Shown here: piece after piece, positions 8,023 to 16,622 of the stretch
Position numbering within the stretch: the first letter of the stretch is position 1
How the letters are laid out: each line of letters starts with the position of its first letter
NCBI GenBank assembly: GCA_025808375.1
Contig: CP061009.1
Coordinates: 3,038,001-3,102,000 of the forward strand
Direction: 5' to 3'
Length of the DNA: 64,000 nucleotides
Source: Duncaniella muricolitica
Lineage (GTDB): Bacteria; Bacteroidota; Bacteroidia; Bacteroidales; Muribaculaceae
The notes under the pieces: model-generated
What the model was told of the DNA's origin: nothing
What the model saw: only the letters and a program-made list of their open reading frames with translations
The model's database searches: none
Program-made: the position numbers and the translations under genes

Positions 8023-8606
8023 AAAGAAAAAACTGGACTGAGGCTGAAACCACTTATCTCATGGAGAACTACCCGGCTATATCGGACACGGTTATGGCCG
8101 CACGGCTCGGCGTATCCCGCAGGACATTATCGAACAAGGCTCATGAGCTTGGTCTTGACAAGGGCATCAACCCGGAATGGCTGGAGCGCGCTGAAAAAGT
8201 GCGCGGGCTTTACAGCTCACGCTCATATACTGAAATCGCGTTGGAAACCGGCATCCCCCTACGTTCCGTCGCAAGGATCATTTCCAAACTGGGGCTTACC
8301 CGTTCCAAAAGAGAGGAGAACCGAATACGCTCACGTATAAGGAGAAACATTACCGACCGGGAGAAACGGCGCGTCATCTTCGGACTCGCCCCTCTGACGA
8401 GAATAAAGGTTGTCACCAACAAGCACCGGATAAAGTTGCGGCACGCCTTGAAGAAAGCCGGATATATAGTACAGCGCGGCCAGAATGTGATGTATTATCA
8501 TCCGGAAATGGAGCGCGACCATCGGCGCGAGAATGCCGGAAGAAGCGTCGGCCTCAGCTTTGAGCCGTGGGAAACAATAGATAACAAACTATGCGTAAAC
8601 CTCTGA
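8019..8606 (+). CDS. Small HTH DNA-binding protein in the tra operon
   Basis: A 195-residue basic protein. The N-terminus (NWTEAETTYLMENYP ... MAARLGVSRRTLSNKA) is a SANT/GcrA-like helix-turn-helix. A second possible helix-turn-helix follows (YTEIALETGIPLRSVARIISKLGL). The C-terminal part is Arg/Lys-rich and has no domain I know. It overlaps the preceding gene by 4 bp and the next starts 4 bp later, so it is part of the operon; a regulatory or DNA-processing role in transfer is an inference. Confidence 0.7.
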   Translation: MKRKNWTEAETTYLMENYPAISDTVMAARLGVSRRTLSNKAHELGLDKGINPEWLERAEKVRGLYSSRSYTEIALETGIPLRSVARIISKLGLTRSKREENRIRSRIRRNITDREKRRVIFGLAPLTRIKVVTNKHRIKLRHALKKAGYIVQRGQNVMYYHPEMERDHRRENAGRSVGLSFEPWETIDNKLCVNL

Positions 8607-8610
8607 CACT

Positions 8611-8967
8611 ATGACATACGGACAAATCATAACGCTGCTGTTCATTCTGCTGATTCTATATTATGCAGGTCTGGTAACTATGGATATTATGGCCGCAAAA
8701 CGAATGAAAGCATCCGAGGAAGCCAAAAACGAGGAAGCCGAAATTGACATATCCGGACTTGCGGGCGGTTTTGAACCAGTTGAGATCAATCGCGACAATT
8801 CCCGGCCCGCGACAGTACCGCAGAATATGGGTGCGGTCAGGTATAAGGAGCCTGTAATGACAAACGGCTATCCCGTAGATAGCCTGATAAGCAAGACAAA
8901 AAATGCCATTGAATCCGGCAGATATGACGACCTCGACAATCTTGTATATAAGTGTGAGGCGGCATAA
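8611..8967 (+). CDS. Small membrane-anchored conjugal transfer protein
   Basis: A 118-residue protein with one N-terminal membrane segment (residues 5-28, IITLLFILLILYYAGLV), a short charged region and a soluble C-terminal tail containing YPVDSLISKTKNAIESG. Its place between the HTH gene and traE matches the small membrane proteins TraC/TraD of Bacteroides elements, but no motif decides which. Transcribed with its neighbours, 4 bp after the previous stop. Confidence 0.6.
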   Translation: MTYGQIITLLFILLILYYAGLVTMDIMAAKRMKASEEAKNEEAEIDISGLAGGFEPVEINRDNSRPATVPQNMGAVRYKEPVMTNGYPVDSLISKTKNAIESGRYDDLDNLVYKCEAA

Positions 8968-9122
8968 CTCTTGCCCGGCCACCGGCCTGACTTATCACTA
9001 TGTAAATAAATCCCATTCTACTCTCTCTTTATAATACTGCCTTTATCGCCCTAAGTTGTCTTTAACGCCCTGCATTGCCTTTACCGCCCGATAACTTTTT
9101 TCAAAAACGAATATCATCGCAA

Positions 9123-9392
9123 ATGCAGAAGATTAAAACAAAATGCCTGAGGGCGTTGGCTCGTTTCAGCCGCTCAGGGTTCGCCCGCAAGGGCACGCTC
9201 GTGCTCGCCGCCGTGACCGTGGCCGTCGGCGACGCAATGGCTGCCAGCAAGGGTGCCGCAGGCTTCACAAAAGCCACGCAGGAGGTCAGCTCCTACCAGA
9301 CCCCGGTTTCAAATCTTATGAAGGCAATCGCAGCCGTAATTGTCTTGGTAGGAGCGTTTAATGTCTATTTCAAGATGCGTGCGTTCGTATAG
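9123..9392 (+). pseudogene. traE: TraE (DUF4134) conjugal transfer protein, 3' truncated
   Basis: The first ~85 residues from ATG 9123 match DUF4134: a signal/membrane segment (GTLVLAAVTVAVGDAMAA), then EVSSYQTPVSNLMKAIAAV and VLVGAFNVYFKM. In the family this is followed by a charged NGDQDV-like segment and a second hydrophobic helix, but here the frame reads RAFV and stops. The break falls at about 9379, and unrelated sequence follows up to the IS21 end at 9577. The rest of the tra operon (traF, traG and onwards) is absent, so the conjugation machinery is incomplete. Confidence 0.75.
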
Positions 9393-9576
9393 GATATATA
9401 GCAAATAACTAAATAGCAATAGTTTAGGTATGGACTCAATTTTACCTACTTCCATCAGACTTACTCTCTGCCACCCTTGTGGTGACGGAGCGGACACTTC
9501 TGCGGGAAACCAAGGGAGGAAAACAGCATGTCTGAAAAGTGCCGAGTCGGATAACTGCAAATCCGCGACTGAGGTG
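9393..9576. other. Unassigned 184-bp spacer between truncated traE and the IS21 element
   Basis: No gene is seen. It starts AT-rich with near-repeats (atagcaaataactaaatagcaa) and contains a small hairpin CCACccttGTGG. It does not continue traE, so it is probably a leftover of another rearranged segment. Confidence 0.5.
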
Positions 9577-9663
9577 TGTAAAATTTAATCGAGAAGTGCG
9601 CCAGATTCTAATTGAGAAATGCACCGTTTCATAGGACATGCAAATTTAAGAAATTAGATATAA

Positions 9664-10429
9664 TTATAGTTGATTTTGGAGTATTTTCTTCGTTTCTTTC
9701 ATTCTGAATGATTCTCCGGTCATGTTTAAGAGCACGGCTTTGTGGGTCAGGCGATCTACCATTGCTGTCACGAGGACTTTGTCGGCGATAATCTCGCTCC
9801 ATCTGTTGAAGGCCAGGTTTGTAGTGATGATGACTGTTTTCTTTCCGGCTCTGAGAGACAGATGGTTGAAGAGCAATTCGCCAGCTTCTTTGTCACAGGA
9901 GACGTATCCGAACTCGTCGCATATCACAAGGTCGTAGTTGATGAACCTGTTTTCAAGAGAACGGAGTGCGCGTTCTTGCCGTGCCTCTTTGATTTGCGTT
10001 ATAAGCCGTGGCACGGAGGTGAACATTACGGTCATGCCCTGAGTGCAGGCTTCGATACCCAGAGCAGTGGCAATGTGCGTTTTGCCTGTTCCGGGATTGC
10101 CGTACAGGACGAGGTTTCGTCCTTGCCGGACGAAGTCGAGCGACCGCAGCAGTGGCAGAGCGGTGCGTGCGTCATCGGGGGAGTTCGTCGACAATGAGGT
10201 CGCCCAGATATTTGAGTTGCGGAAAGTCGGCACGCTTTATCAGAGTGCGGCGGCGGTTGTCGGCACGCATTTTAAGCTGGTCCTGCATCATGACGGCCAT
10301 GAGGTGCTGCACACTCCATGATTCGGCGGCGAAGCGGCTTATATACTGGTCAAGGGCATCGCGCCACAATGGGAGTTTAAGCTCTGTGGCCGCTTTACGT
10401 ATTATTTTAATGTCTTTGTTTTCTTCCAT
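9664..10429 (-). pseudogene. istB: IstB transposition helper ATPase, frameshifted
   Basis: The N-terminal part (10429 to about 10178, ending VDELP) and C-terminal part (to 9664) are in different frames. They join at a run of five C on the minus strand (plus-strand G5 at 10177-10181). With four C the frame would read VDELPDDARTALPLL, the expected IstB sequence, so one extra base is the simplest explanation. The AAA+ motifs are present: Walker A GNPGTGKTH and Walker B LVICDEFGY. IstB loads IstA at target DNA. The gene starts 7 bp after the end of istA. Confidence 0.88.
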
Positions 10430-10436
10430 TTTCCAA

Positions 10437-12099
10437 TCAGTTGTTGATGTTGCCTGCGTGTGACTTTGGATGGCTGCACAGGACAGCGGTAAGCGAGTCG
10501 AGTGTAGTCACCGCGTGCTCTTCGATTGAGGTTTTCTGTTGGCGGGGATGGATGTCAAGAGAGGATACGGAAGCGATGGCATCCGCGTCATTTTCAGACA
10601 CATCTGTTTTCAGCATGGAGTCAAGTTCCACTTTGAGATGGTCTGCGGTCATGTGTCTGACACCTTTGAGGCGCAGGATGCGTGCAGCGGCTGTAATCCG
10701 GGACTGCATGATGCCGTGGTCGCGCGCATACATCATGAACCGGATAAACTCCCTCTGCCGACCGGGACAGAAGTGGATCCGGTAGAGCCTCGGCAAGTTC
10801 CGCCGGAACCTGACGCATGGCCGTAGAGTTGTCCAGAGCGCCCGCTTGCGAAGAAAAGTGCCGAGGTAGTGCTCCAGTTGCATGCTCCAGCCGCCCTTGC
10901 CCTCAAGTCTTACATGGTCTGCAACCCTGCGTCCTTGATGATATATGGCTATATGACCGGAGTATACACGGGCCAGCACACTGCTTCCAACGAGTCCTTC
11001 GGGCACGGAATAATTGTTGTAGTCAACGTTTATCGTGCCGTAGTTGTCAGGAGTATGCTCCTCGGCCTCAAAGCAGCCCATCGGCTGCGGAGCCGGCTGC
11101 AGACAGTACAAATCGGCGCGGATACGCTCCTGCTTCTGACTGTCGCTGATGCCGGTGATACCCGAAGTGGAGTTGATTTTAAGGAGAATACGGTCAAGCC
11201 AGTTCTGAGCCGCATCAAGAGTCTCGAACGACTGGCGGGACACGAACGCCGCATGGCGCACGATTTCCACCGAGCGCTCCACCGAGCCCTTCTCCCAACC
11301 AGAACGCGCATTGCAGAACCGCTCCTCGAATTTATAATACAGAGAAAGACGCTGCATGGCCTTTGTGGGGTACTTTGACAGCCGGACGTCCCTGACGACC
11401 GGTGCGGATAGTGACGGCAACCTTCATGTTGTCGTACACCATGGTCTGAGGAACACCCTGTATCTCATCAAAGAAATTACGGTGGGCCTCCATCAGCGAC
11501 AGCGTGTCCTGACGACGGAACAGCCATGCGCTGCGCCGGTTGGAATGCAGCAGAGTGAACACGGCCATCTGCACCATCTGACGGCGGCCGCCTATGACAA
11601 GAGGGATCTCTCCCCAGTCGAACTCGCACTCCTGCCCGGGATCATGCTCGCGCCTGACATAGACCTCCTTCTGCGGCCTGGTGCCCATGGTCGCACTGAT
11701 GCGTCTGACATGATTGCACACACTCGGATAACTGAGCGTAAAGCCACGCTCCAGAAGCATCGTGTGGATGCTGCGACACGTCCACTGAAGCTTGCGCATG
11801 CCTGTGGCGCGACGCACACGATTGTCTTCAAGACACTTGCGGATAATCCCCTTGATTTCATCCGTCACCACCGGACATGTCCGCGCCGGTGTGTTGAACT
11901 TAGGCTCCGAACCTAAAAGTGTTGCGAACGCCTTCATGTCGCAGACACCGTCGGCGTCCAGACACACTCGCTCATACTCCCACACGATCCTGTCTACCGT
12001 GTGGCGGCTGATGTGCATCTCTCCCGCAATCTGGCGCTTCGACTGACCCTTGACATGATAACGTGTCAGGACCTCGTTTCTTTCTACCATAGTTTTCAT
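10437..12099 (-). pseudogene. istA: IstA transposase, frameshifted
   Basis: The N-terminal part (from ATG 12099; an upstream ATG at 12138 is also in frame) has a helix-turn-helix (KSKRQIA-like, here GQSKRQIAGEMHISRHTVDRI) and the DDE segments HDPGQECEFDWGEIP and GVPQTMVYDNMKVAV. The frame then changes between about 11345 and 11420, and the remainder (FCNARSGWEKGSVERSVE, with the catalytic Glu region, and a C-terminal Mu-transposase-like domain) continues in another frame to 10437. Together they would make about 550 residues, normal for IstA. As written it cannot make a full transposase. Confidence 0.87.
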
Positions 12100-12219
12100 T
12101 TTGTGGGACCGAGTTGATATTACTCTAATATAACTCAAAATCCCCGGTTAAAATTCTCCTTTGAACCGGCGCACTTCTCGGTTAGATTTCATGGCGCACT
12201 TCTCGATTAAATTTTACAT

Positions 12220-13454
12220 TTAAAGAGCACCATCGTAACCGATGATGTTTCTGTTCCCGGGTGCGTTCTTCGCGCTTTTCTGCAGATAGATGTCGGTGAC
12301 TGCAAGTGTCGAGTGTCGCGCCTGATCTTTTACTTGTCTGGGCGCGATATTTCTGTCGCACATCTCGGTTATGCCCGTGTCTTTGAGGCTGTAAAACTTC
12401 CACTCCTTTTTGAGCTTCAAAGCCTGTCGCACGTTATCCCAGTGGTCTCGGAAATGTTTGGGGTCAATTTCCACTCTCCCCGGCTTCAGTTTGTAGGAGA
12501 AGATAAAATCCTCCATAGGTGCGGAGAACACACCTATGTCAATTCCATACTGTATGACTTTCCTCGGTAGCGTTATTGTCTGAGTGGTCTTGTTCTTGCT
12601 CAATTCGCCAGGAATCGTCAAGGTGCAAGCTTTGAGATTGAAATGACGCACTTTCAGACGCGTCATCTCGACAGGGCGAATAAAACAATAATATAGAAGA
12701 TAGCAAGCAAATAGAAAGTCAGGCTACTTCTCACGGCAATAGACAGCAATGCGTCCGACAACGTCAAGAGGTATGCACTCGCGCTCTTTCTTGTAGAGTC
12801 GCTTGCTGATGGGAGAGATTCCGTCGGTCGGTTTGCTTTCGAGATAGCCTTTTTCAACGAGGAATCCGAAAACACGCGGAGAAAATTCAGGTAGTTGTCC
12901 CTCGTCTGCGCGCCATTGTCACGTTCGATGAACACGTAATCGAGGAAGTCAACGCAGAACGAGCGGTTGAATTGATAGACATAGTAGGTCGGTCGCTTCT
13001 TCGAGATGTACTCGCGCATGATCTTTACGTAGGATTTATATCCGTCGTATGTTTCCTTGCGGTAGTAGCCGCTCGCCAACATCTTCTCGATATGCAACTC
13101 GTACCTCTTGACTACCTCGTCGAATACTATGAGGTCGCCTGTGTCATTCGCTATCCATGGATTCCACCCATTGTTTAATTGTTCTATTAAGCGTTTAATC
13201 ACTCTCCGAGCATAGGTTCTGCGATTGGTTACGCCCTTAACACGATTTATTTTCATTGTCTTGCGACGCATTTTCCCACGTTCAGGGTCGTAGGCTCGAA
13301 ATTCGATGTAGCCTCCGGCCCTGTTTTCCTTGTAGACGGGAGGGTCGAATTGGCGAGCAGCCTGAACACCGCTCTGGTTTGTAAGATTGGGATTGTTGCC
13401 TGATTTTTTAGGCGTGGAAGAATTTTCCGGGCACATTTTTTTTGACATTTTCAA
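12220..13454 (-). pseudogene. Second tyrosine recombinase, inactivated
   Basis: The N-terminal part (to about 12868) holds an Arm-like domain and a SAM-like region (TRDNYLNFLRVFS). A 1-nt loss near 12868 shifts the frame; the continuation reads GFLVEKGYLESKPTDGI as expected. A TAG stop then interrupts at 12726-12724 (AVYCREK-stop-PDFLFACYLLYY), perhaps from CAG. The C-terminal part has the catalytic Arg (CFIRPVEMTRL), SLKDTGIT, QARHSTLAVTDIYL with the His and nucleophile Tyr, and ends at the TAA 12222-12220. Whole length would be about 410 residues. It is probably the dead integrase of an older element. Confidence 0.87.
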
Positions 13455-13519
13455 GCCCGAAATGGGGTCAATGTAAAAAAGCGGTTGTTAAAAAGAGGAA
13501 GTATATCGAACTTTGCAGT

Positions 13520-13867
13520 ATGAAACAATGGCAAGTATTACGTACAATCTTTCCGGATATTATCACGGAAAACTTTGAGTTTGTCAACTATGAAGAGTCG
13601 GCTGAGCGACTGGATTACTGGCTCGACGAGCGCGGTTACATGTCACGCGAGGACTATAAAAAAGGAACGGTAAGGGAATACGGTTTTACAGATGAACGCG
13701 TGATCCAGGATTTCCCCATACGCGGCAAAGCCGTCTTTCTGCATATCAGGCGAAGGAAATGGCGAGACACGGAGGACGGAAGTATCTTCACCTACGACTA
13801 CGATCTGACGGAAGAAGGCTCACGCCTGACCCCTGAGTTCGTAGCTTTTTTAAAAGAGGCGTATTGA
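13520..13867 (+). CDS. ISAon1-type transposase, N-terminal region protein (outer element)
   Basis: From ATG 13520 (MKQWQVLRTIF) this 115-residue frame matches the first of the two proteins of ISAon1-type elements: a short region with LDYWLDERGY, then a basic DNA-binding segment IRGKAVFLHIRRRKWR. The upstream in-frame ATG at 13442 would lie outside the element. It ends EFVAFLKEAY-stop, just after a T6A4 run at 13846-13855. The catalytic part continues in the +1 frame from there. Confidence 0.75.
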   Translation: MKQWQVLRTIFPDIITENFEFVNYEESAERLDYWLDERGYMSREDYKKGTVREYGFTDERVIQDFPIRGKAVFLHIRRRKWRDTEDGSIFTYDYDLTEEGSRLTPEFVAFLKEAY

Positions 13868-14641
13868 ATCAACACCGGAAAGTATCCGTTCGATAGGAGC
13901 GCACTACGGTGTAAACGGAGCCGGTCTGTCAAGACAATACAAGGAAATATTCAGCGACTACCGGAGCTGGAGGCAACTTGATCACGCAGAAGAATATATT
14001 ATCTATCCGCATAATATCGGACCAAATCTGGCCATCGACGAGTCTTCTCTCTGCTGCGGGGAACTCTATACTTTTGTGACCAACCGTGACGCTCACGGAG
14101 GCAGAGGCGCACTTGTAGCTGCCATACGTGGCACAAAAGCCGAGACCGTCATAGCCGTACTTGAGAAAATACCACTTGCCAGACGTAAAACAGTCAGCGA
14201 GATAACTCTCGACTTGTCATCGTCCATGATGCTTATCGCCCGGCAATCATTTCCCAAAGCAACCGTCACCAACGACCGGTTCCATGTCCATAAGCTCTAT
14301 TATGACGCAATCGACGAACTGCGCATATCCCTGCGACGGATGGTTCGTGATATGGAGAACGAAGAAATTGCACGTTGCCGCAAGGCTGGCACGGCTTATG
14401 TACCGTTCCGCTACGCCAACGGGGATACACGCAAACAGCTGCTTGCCAGAGCGAAATATATCCTGACCAAGCATCCCTCGAAGTGGACACGCTCCCAGCA
14501 GTGGCGAGCCGACATCATCTTTGAGTTCTATCCGGAATTGAAAAGGGCCTACGACCTGGCAATGGATCTGGGCGCATGGTAAAAAACCTGTGTTTAGCCA
14601 GTGTTTAGATATAACTTCTTACATTTGCAAAAAAGAGTGCG

Positions 14642-14944
14642 ATGGAGAAGAATCCTTACATAGAGTTGGCGGAATGTCTACTTCCGGAAGAAATGATTGA
14701 ATACTTTGAAGTTGTCAAGGTAGAGAAAACCAAAGAGACACTTGATGTGACATTGGAGGAGCGTGACAAAGGAGTGGAGGGATATGCTTCGGGGCAGCTC
14801 CGTCCCAATGGCTTTTATGAAGAAAGCGCAGTCAGGGACTATCCTGTCAGGGGACGGAAGATGACATTCCATGTAAAGCGACGCCGATGGGTGGAAGTGG
14901 AGACCGGCAAAAAGCGTGTCAAAGCGCTGGGACATAGTTGCTGA
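14642..14944 (+). pseudogene. ISAon1-type transposase N-terminal protein (inner element), frameshifted at its end
   Basis: Begins MEKNPYIELAECLLP and includes the basic segment VRGRKMTFHVKRRRW, like the outer copy. After VETGKKRV the frame goes wrong (KALGHSC-stop). The alternative frame reads SKRWDIVAEGTRFSKEFAAFFKRYA, which aligns with the end of the outer protein, so a single-base change near 14905-14925 is likely. A T7A4 run follows at 14975-14985, at the same place as the T6A4 run of the outer copy. Confidence 0.78.
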
Positions 14945-14988
14945 AGGCACCCGCTTCTCTAAAGAGTTTGCGGCTTTTTTTAAAAGGT

Positions 14989-15988
14989 ATGCTTGGACAG
15001 ATACCCGATTACGGGCCGCTCTCTTGAATGGTTTTTCGATATAGACGGCGATCTGTTTGAGCGTCAGTACAAACGCCATCTGAGCGGTTATTGGCAGTGG
15101 AAAGACAGCGCAGAGGGGCTTCATGCAGAGCAATGGCGCGTCTTCCCTGAGAATATAGGCAGCCGTCTGAGTATTGACGAGACTTCGCTGAGTAATGGAG
15201 AGCTGTACACGATAGTCACTAACAAGGATGCACACGGTCGTAAGCACTCTATCGTAGCCCTGGTGCTTGGGACAAATTCAGATATGGTATTGCATGCATT
15301 AAGGCAGATTGACAGCCGTCTGCGCAATAAAGTGACAGAGATAACGCTTGATCTGGCAGACAGCATGCACCGCATATGCCGCTATGCTTTCCCGCGTGCA
15401 AAGCGTGTCATCGACCGTTTCCATGTTCAGAAACTGGCACTTGAAGCCGTCCAGGAGATACGGATAAATCATCGCTGGGATGCTATAAATGCCGACACTG
15501 AGGCGCGTGAACGGGCAAAGTTGTCAGGAAGGAAGTATCTTCCCGAGCGCCTCTCAAACGGAGACACCCTCAAGGAGCTGCTTGCCCGCGGACGCTATGC
15601 CCTGTTTAAGTCGCCCGAGAAGTGGACTGCCTCACAAAGAGAACGCATTGACCTGATGTTCGCGCTCTATCCGGATCTCAAAGAGGCTTATTGGCTGTCG
15701 CAGCATCTCATAGCAATATTTTCCAACAAAAACTCAACAGCTGATAGTGCAAGACTCAGCCTTGCCCGATGGTACAACCGTGTTGCCGACTCCGGTTTCA
15801 AGTCTTTCAACACAATTGCAGCTACTTTTTACGAGCACTCCGATGAGATAATAAACTTCTTTGACAATCGCTCCACAAATGCCGCTGCCGAATCCATGAA
15901 CTCTAAAATTAAAGCATTCCGAGCTAAACTACACGGCGTGAACGACTCTAAATTTTTCATTTTCAGACTATGTAATCTTTACGCCTAA
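14989..15988 (+). pseudogene. ISL3-like DDE transposase of the inner element, N-terminus frameshifted
   Basis: An ATG at 14989 opens with MLGQIPDYGPLS, the expected start for this group, but that frame stops at once. The main frame continues from RSLEWFFDIDG after a 1-nt shift near 15020 and runs to 15988. It carries RLSIDETSL, ITLDLADSMH, VIDRFHVQKL and a C-terminal NRSTNAAAESMNSKIKAFRA with the catalytic Glu. About 330 residues remain readable from a TTG at 14993, so a shortened active protein is not excluded. Confidence 0.75.
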
Positions 15989-16409
15989 ACACAGGTTTTT
16001 TACCATGCCCCTGGATCTGACAGACATATTCAACCAAAAGGTGGACAAAGACACGGCACGCCTTAATCTGGCACGATGGTACAACAAAGTGGATGAAATG
16101 GACGGCGGCCAGTTCCGCACTGTCACAGAGACATTCCGAAACCACTATGACACAATATTGAACTACTTCATAAACCGTTCCACAAATGCAGGAGCCGAAT
16201 CGTTCAATGCAAAAGTCAAAGCATTCCGAAGCCAGTTCCGTGGCGTGACAGACATTCCATTCTTCCTTTTCCGGCTATCAAAACTATGCGCCTAAAAATA
16301 TTTTTTAACTCGGATAGTTTTTTAACAATTCAACCGGGTTTTGCTGCTGATCCGTTAAAACTATGCGGTATAAAAACGGCGTGTTCCGTTTTTGTTCCGG
16401 TTGAAAATG

Positions 16410-16446
16410 AGAATCGCCCGTAATCGGTTGATTTACAGGCGATTCT
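16410..16446 (-). terminator. Hairpin downstream of tRNA-Pro
   Basis: AGAATCGCC (16410-16418) pairs with GGCGATTCT (16438-16446). On the minus strand it lies 11 bp beyond the tRNA 3' end and is followed by tcattttc, so it fits a terminator for the tRNA. Confidence 0.6.
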
Positions 16447-16457
16447 TTCCTAATCAG

Positions 16458-16531
16458 TCGGGGTGACTAGACTCGAACTAGCGACCTCACGCCCCCCAGA
16501 CGCGTACTCTAACCAACTGAGCTACACCCCG
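16458..16531 (-). tRNA. tRNA-Pro (GGG)
   Basis: A 74-nt cloverleaf on the minus strand: acceptor CGGGGTG pairs with CACCCCG with discriminator A, D arm GCTC/GAGT, anticodon stem CGCGT/GCGTG with loop CTGGGGG (anticodon GGG), and T loop GTTCGAGTC. CCA is not encoded. It sits at the junction between the mobile island and the core genes; tRNA genes are frequent integration sites, but I found no direct-repeat copy of its 3' end in the island. Confidence 0.93.
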
Positions 16532-16622
16532 ATTAGGCTTTGTTTTTTTTGTTTTGCGTTGCAAAGGTAGGGACTTTTTTTTAACCCTCCAAATACTTCG
16601 CTATATTTTAACACTCATTAAC

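Larger units (their letters stand above)
9577..12218 (-). mobile_element. IS21-family insertion sequence (2642 bp)
   Basis: The ends are perfect 26-bp inverted repeats (9577-9602 and 12193-12218) starting TGTAAAATTT, the TG...CA type expected for IS21. Each end has a second, degenerate copy of the inner motif (ctaattgagaaatgcacc after the left end; cggcgcacttctcgg before the right end), like the multiple IstA sites of this family. It contains istA then istB on the minus strand, both frameshifted. No target duplication is visible: the left flank is gaggtg and the right flank tttaaa. The right end lies 1 bp from the stop codon of the recombinase pseudogene. Confidence 0.93.
14571..16011 (+). 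mobile_element. Inner ISL3/ISAon1-type element (1441 bp) inserted in the outer transposase gene
   Basis: The ends are 27-bp inverted repeats with one mismatch (14571-14597 starts GGCGCATGGTAAAAAACC; the complement of the right end starts GGGGCATGGTAAAAAACC). Directly outside both ends is the 8-bp duplication TGGATCTG (14563-14570 and 16012-16019). An 8-bp duplication is the known rule for the ISL3 family. Its transposase is related to, but clearly diverged from, that of the outer element. Confidence 0.93.
13856..16295 (+). pseudogene. ISL3-like DDE transposase of the outer element, split by an insertion
   Basis: The 5' part is open from about 13856 (no obvious ATG near its start) through the catalytic region: GPNLAIDESSL, ITLDLSSSMM and TNDRFHVHKL, the Asp-rich ISL3 transposase motifs. 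It breaks at DLAMDL (14570). The 3' part resumes after the inner element at 16012-16019 and continues TDIFNQKVDKDTARL to FLFRLSKLCA at 16295. Removing 14571-16011 and one 8-bp target copy restores DLAMDLTDIFNQK in frame. The intact protein would have about 330 residues. Confidence 0.88.
13465..16335 (+). mobile_element. Outer ISL3/ISAon1-type element, interrupted by a second copy
   Basis: Contains a two-frame ISL3-like transposase whose second part is split by the inner element (14571-16011). The ends are approximate: GGGTCAATGTAAAAAA (13465-13480) resembles the complement of the stretch ending at 16335, GGTTGAATTGTTAAAAAA, but the match is imperfect and no clear target duplication is seen. 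The left end lies just upstream of the recombinase pseudogene start. Confidence 0.6.

Noticed and set aside
9577..9582. A target duplication for the IS21 element
   Set aside because: I compared the bases on both sides (gaggtg against tttaaa) and several shifts of the end position; no repeat of 4-8 bp was found.
13442..13519. An earlier start for the ISL3-type N-terminal protein
   Set aside because: The region lies at or outside the element end and over the start of the recombinase pseudogene; the ATG at 13520 fits the family better.
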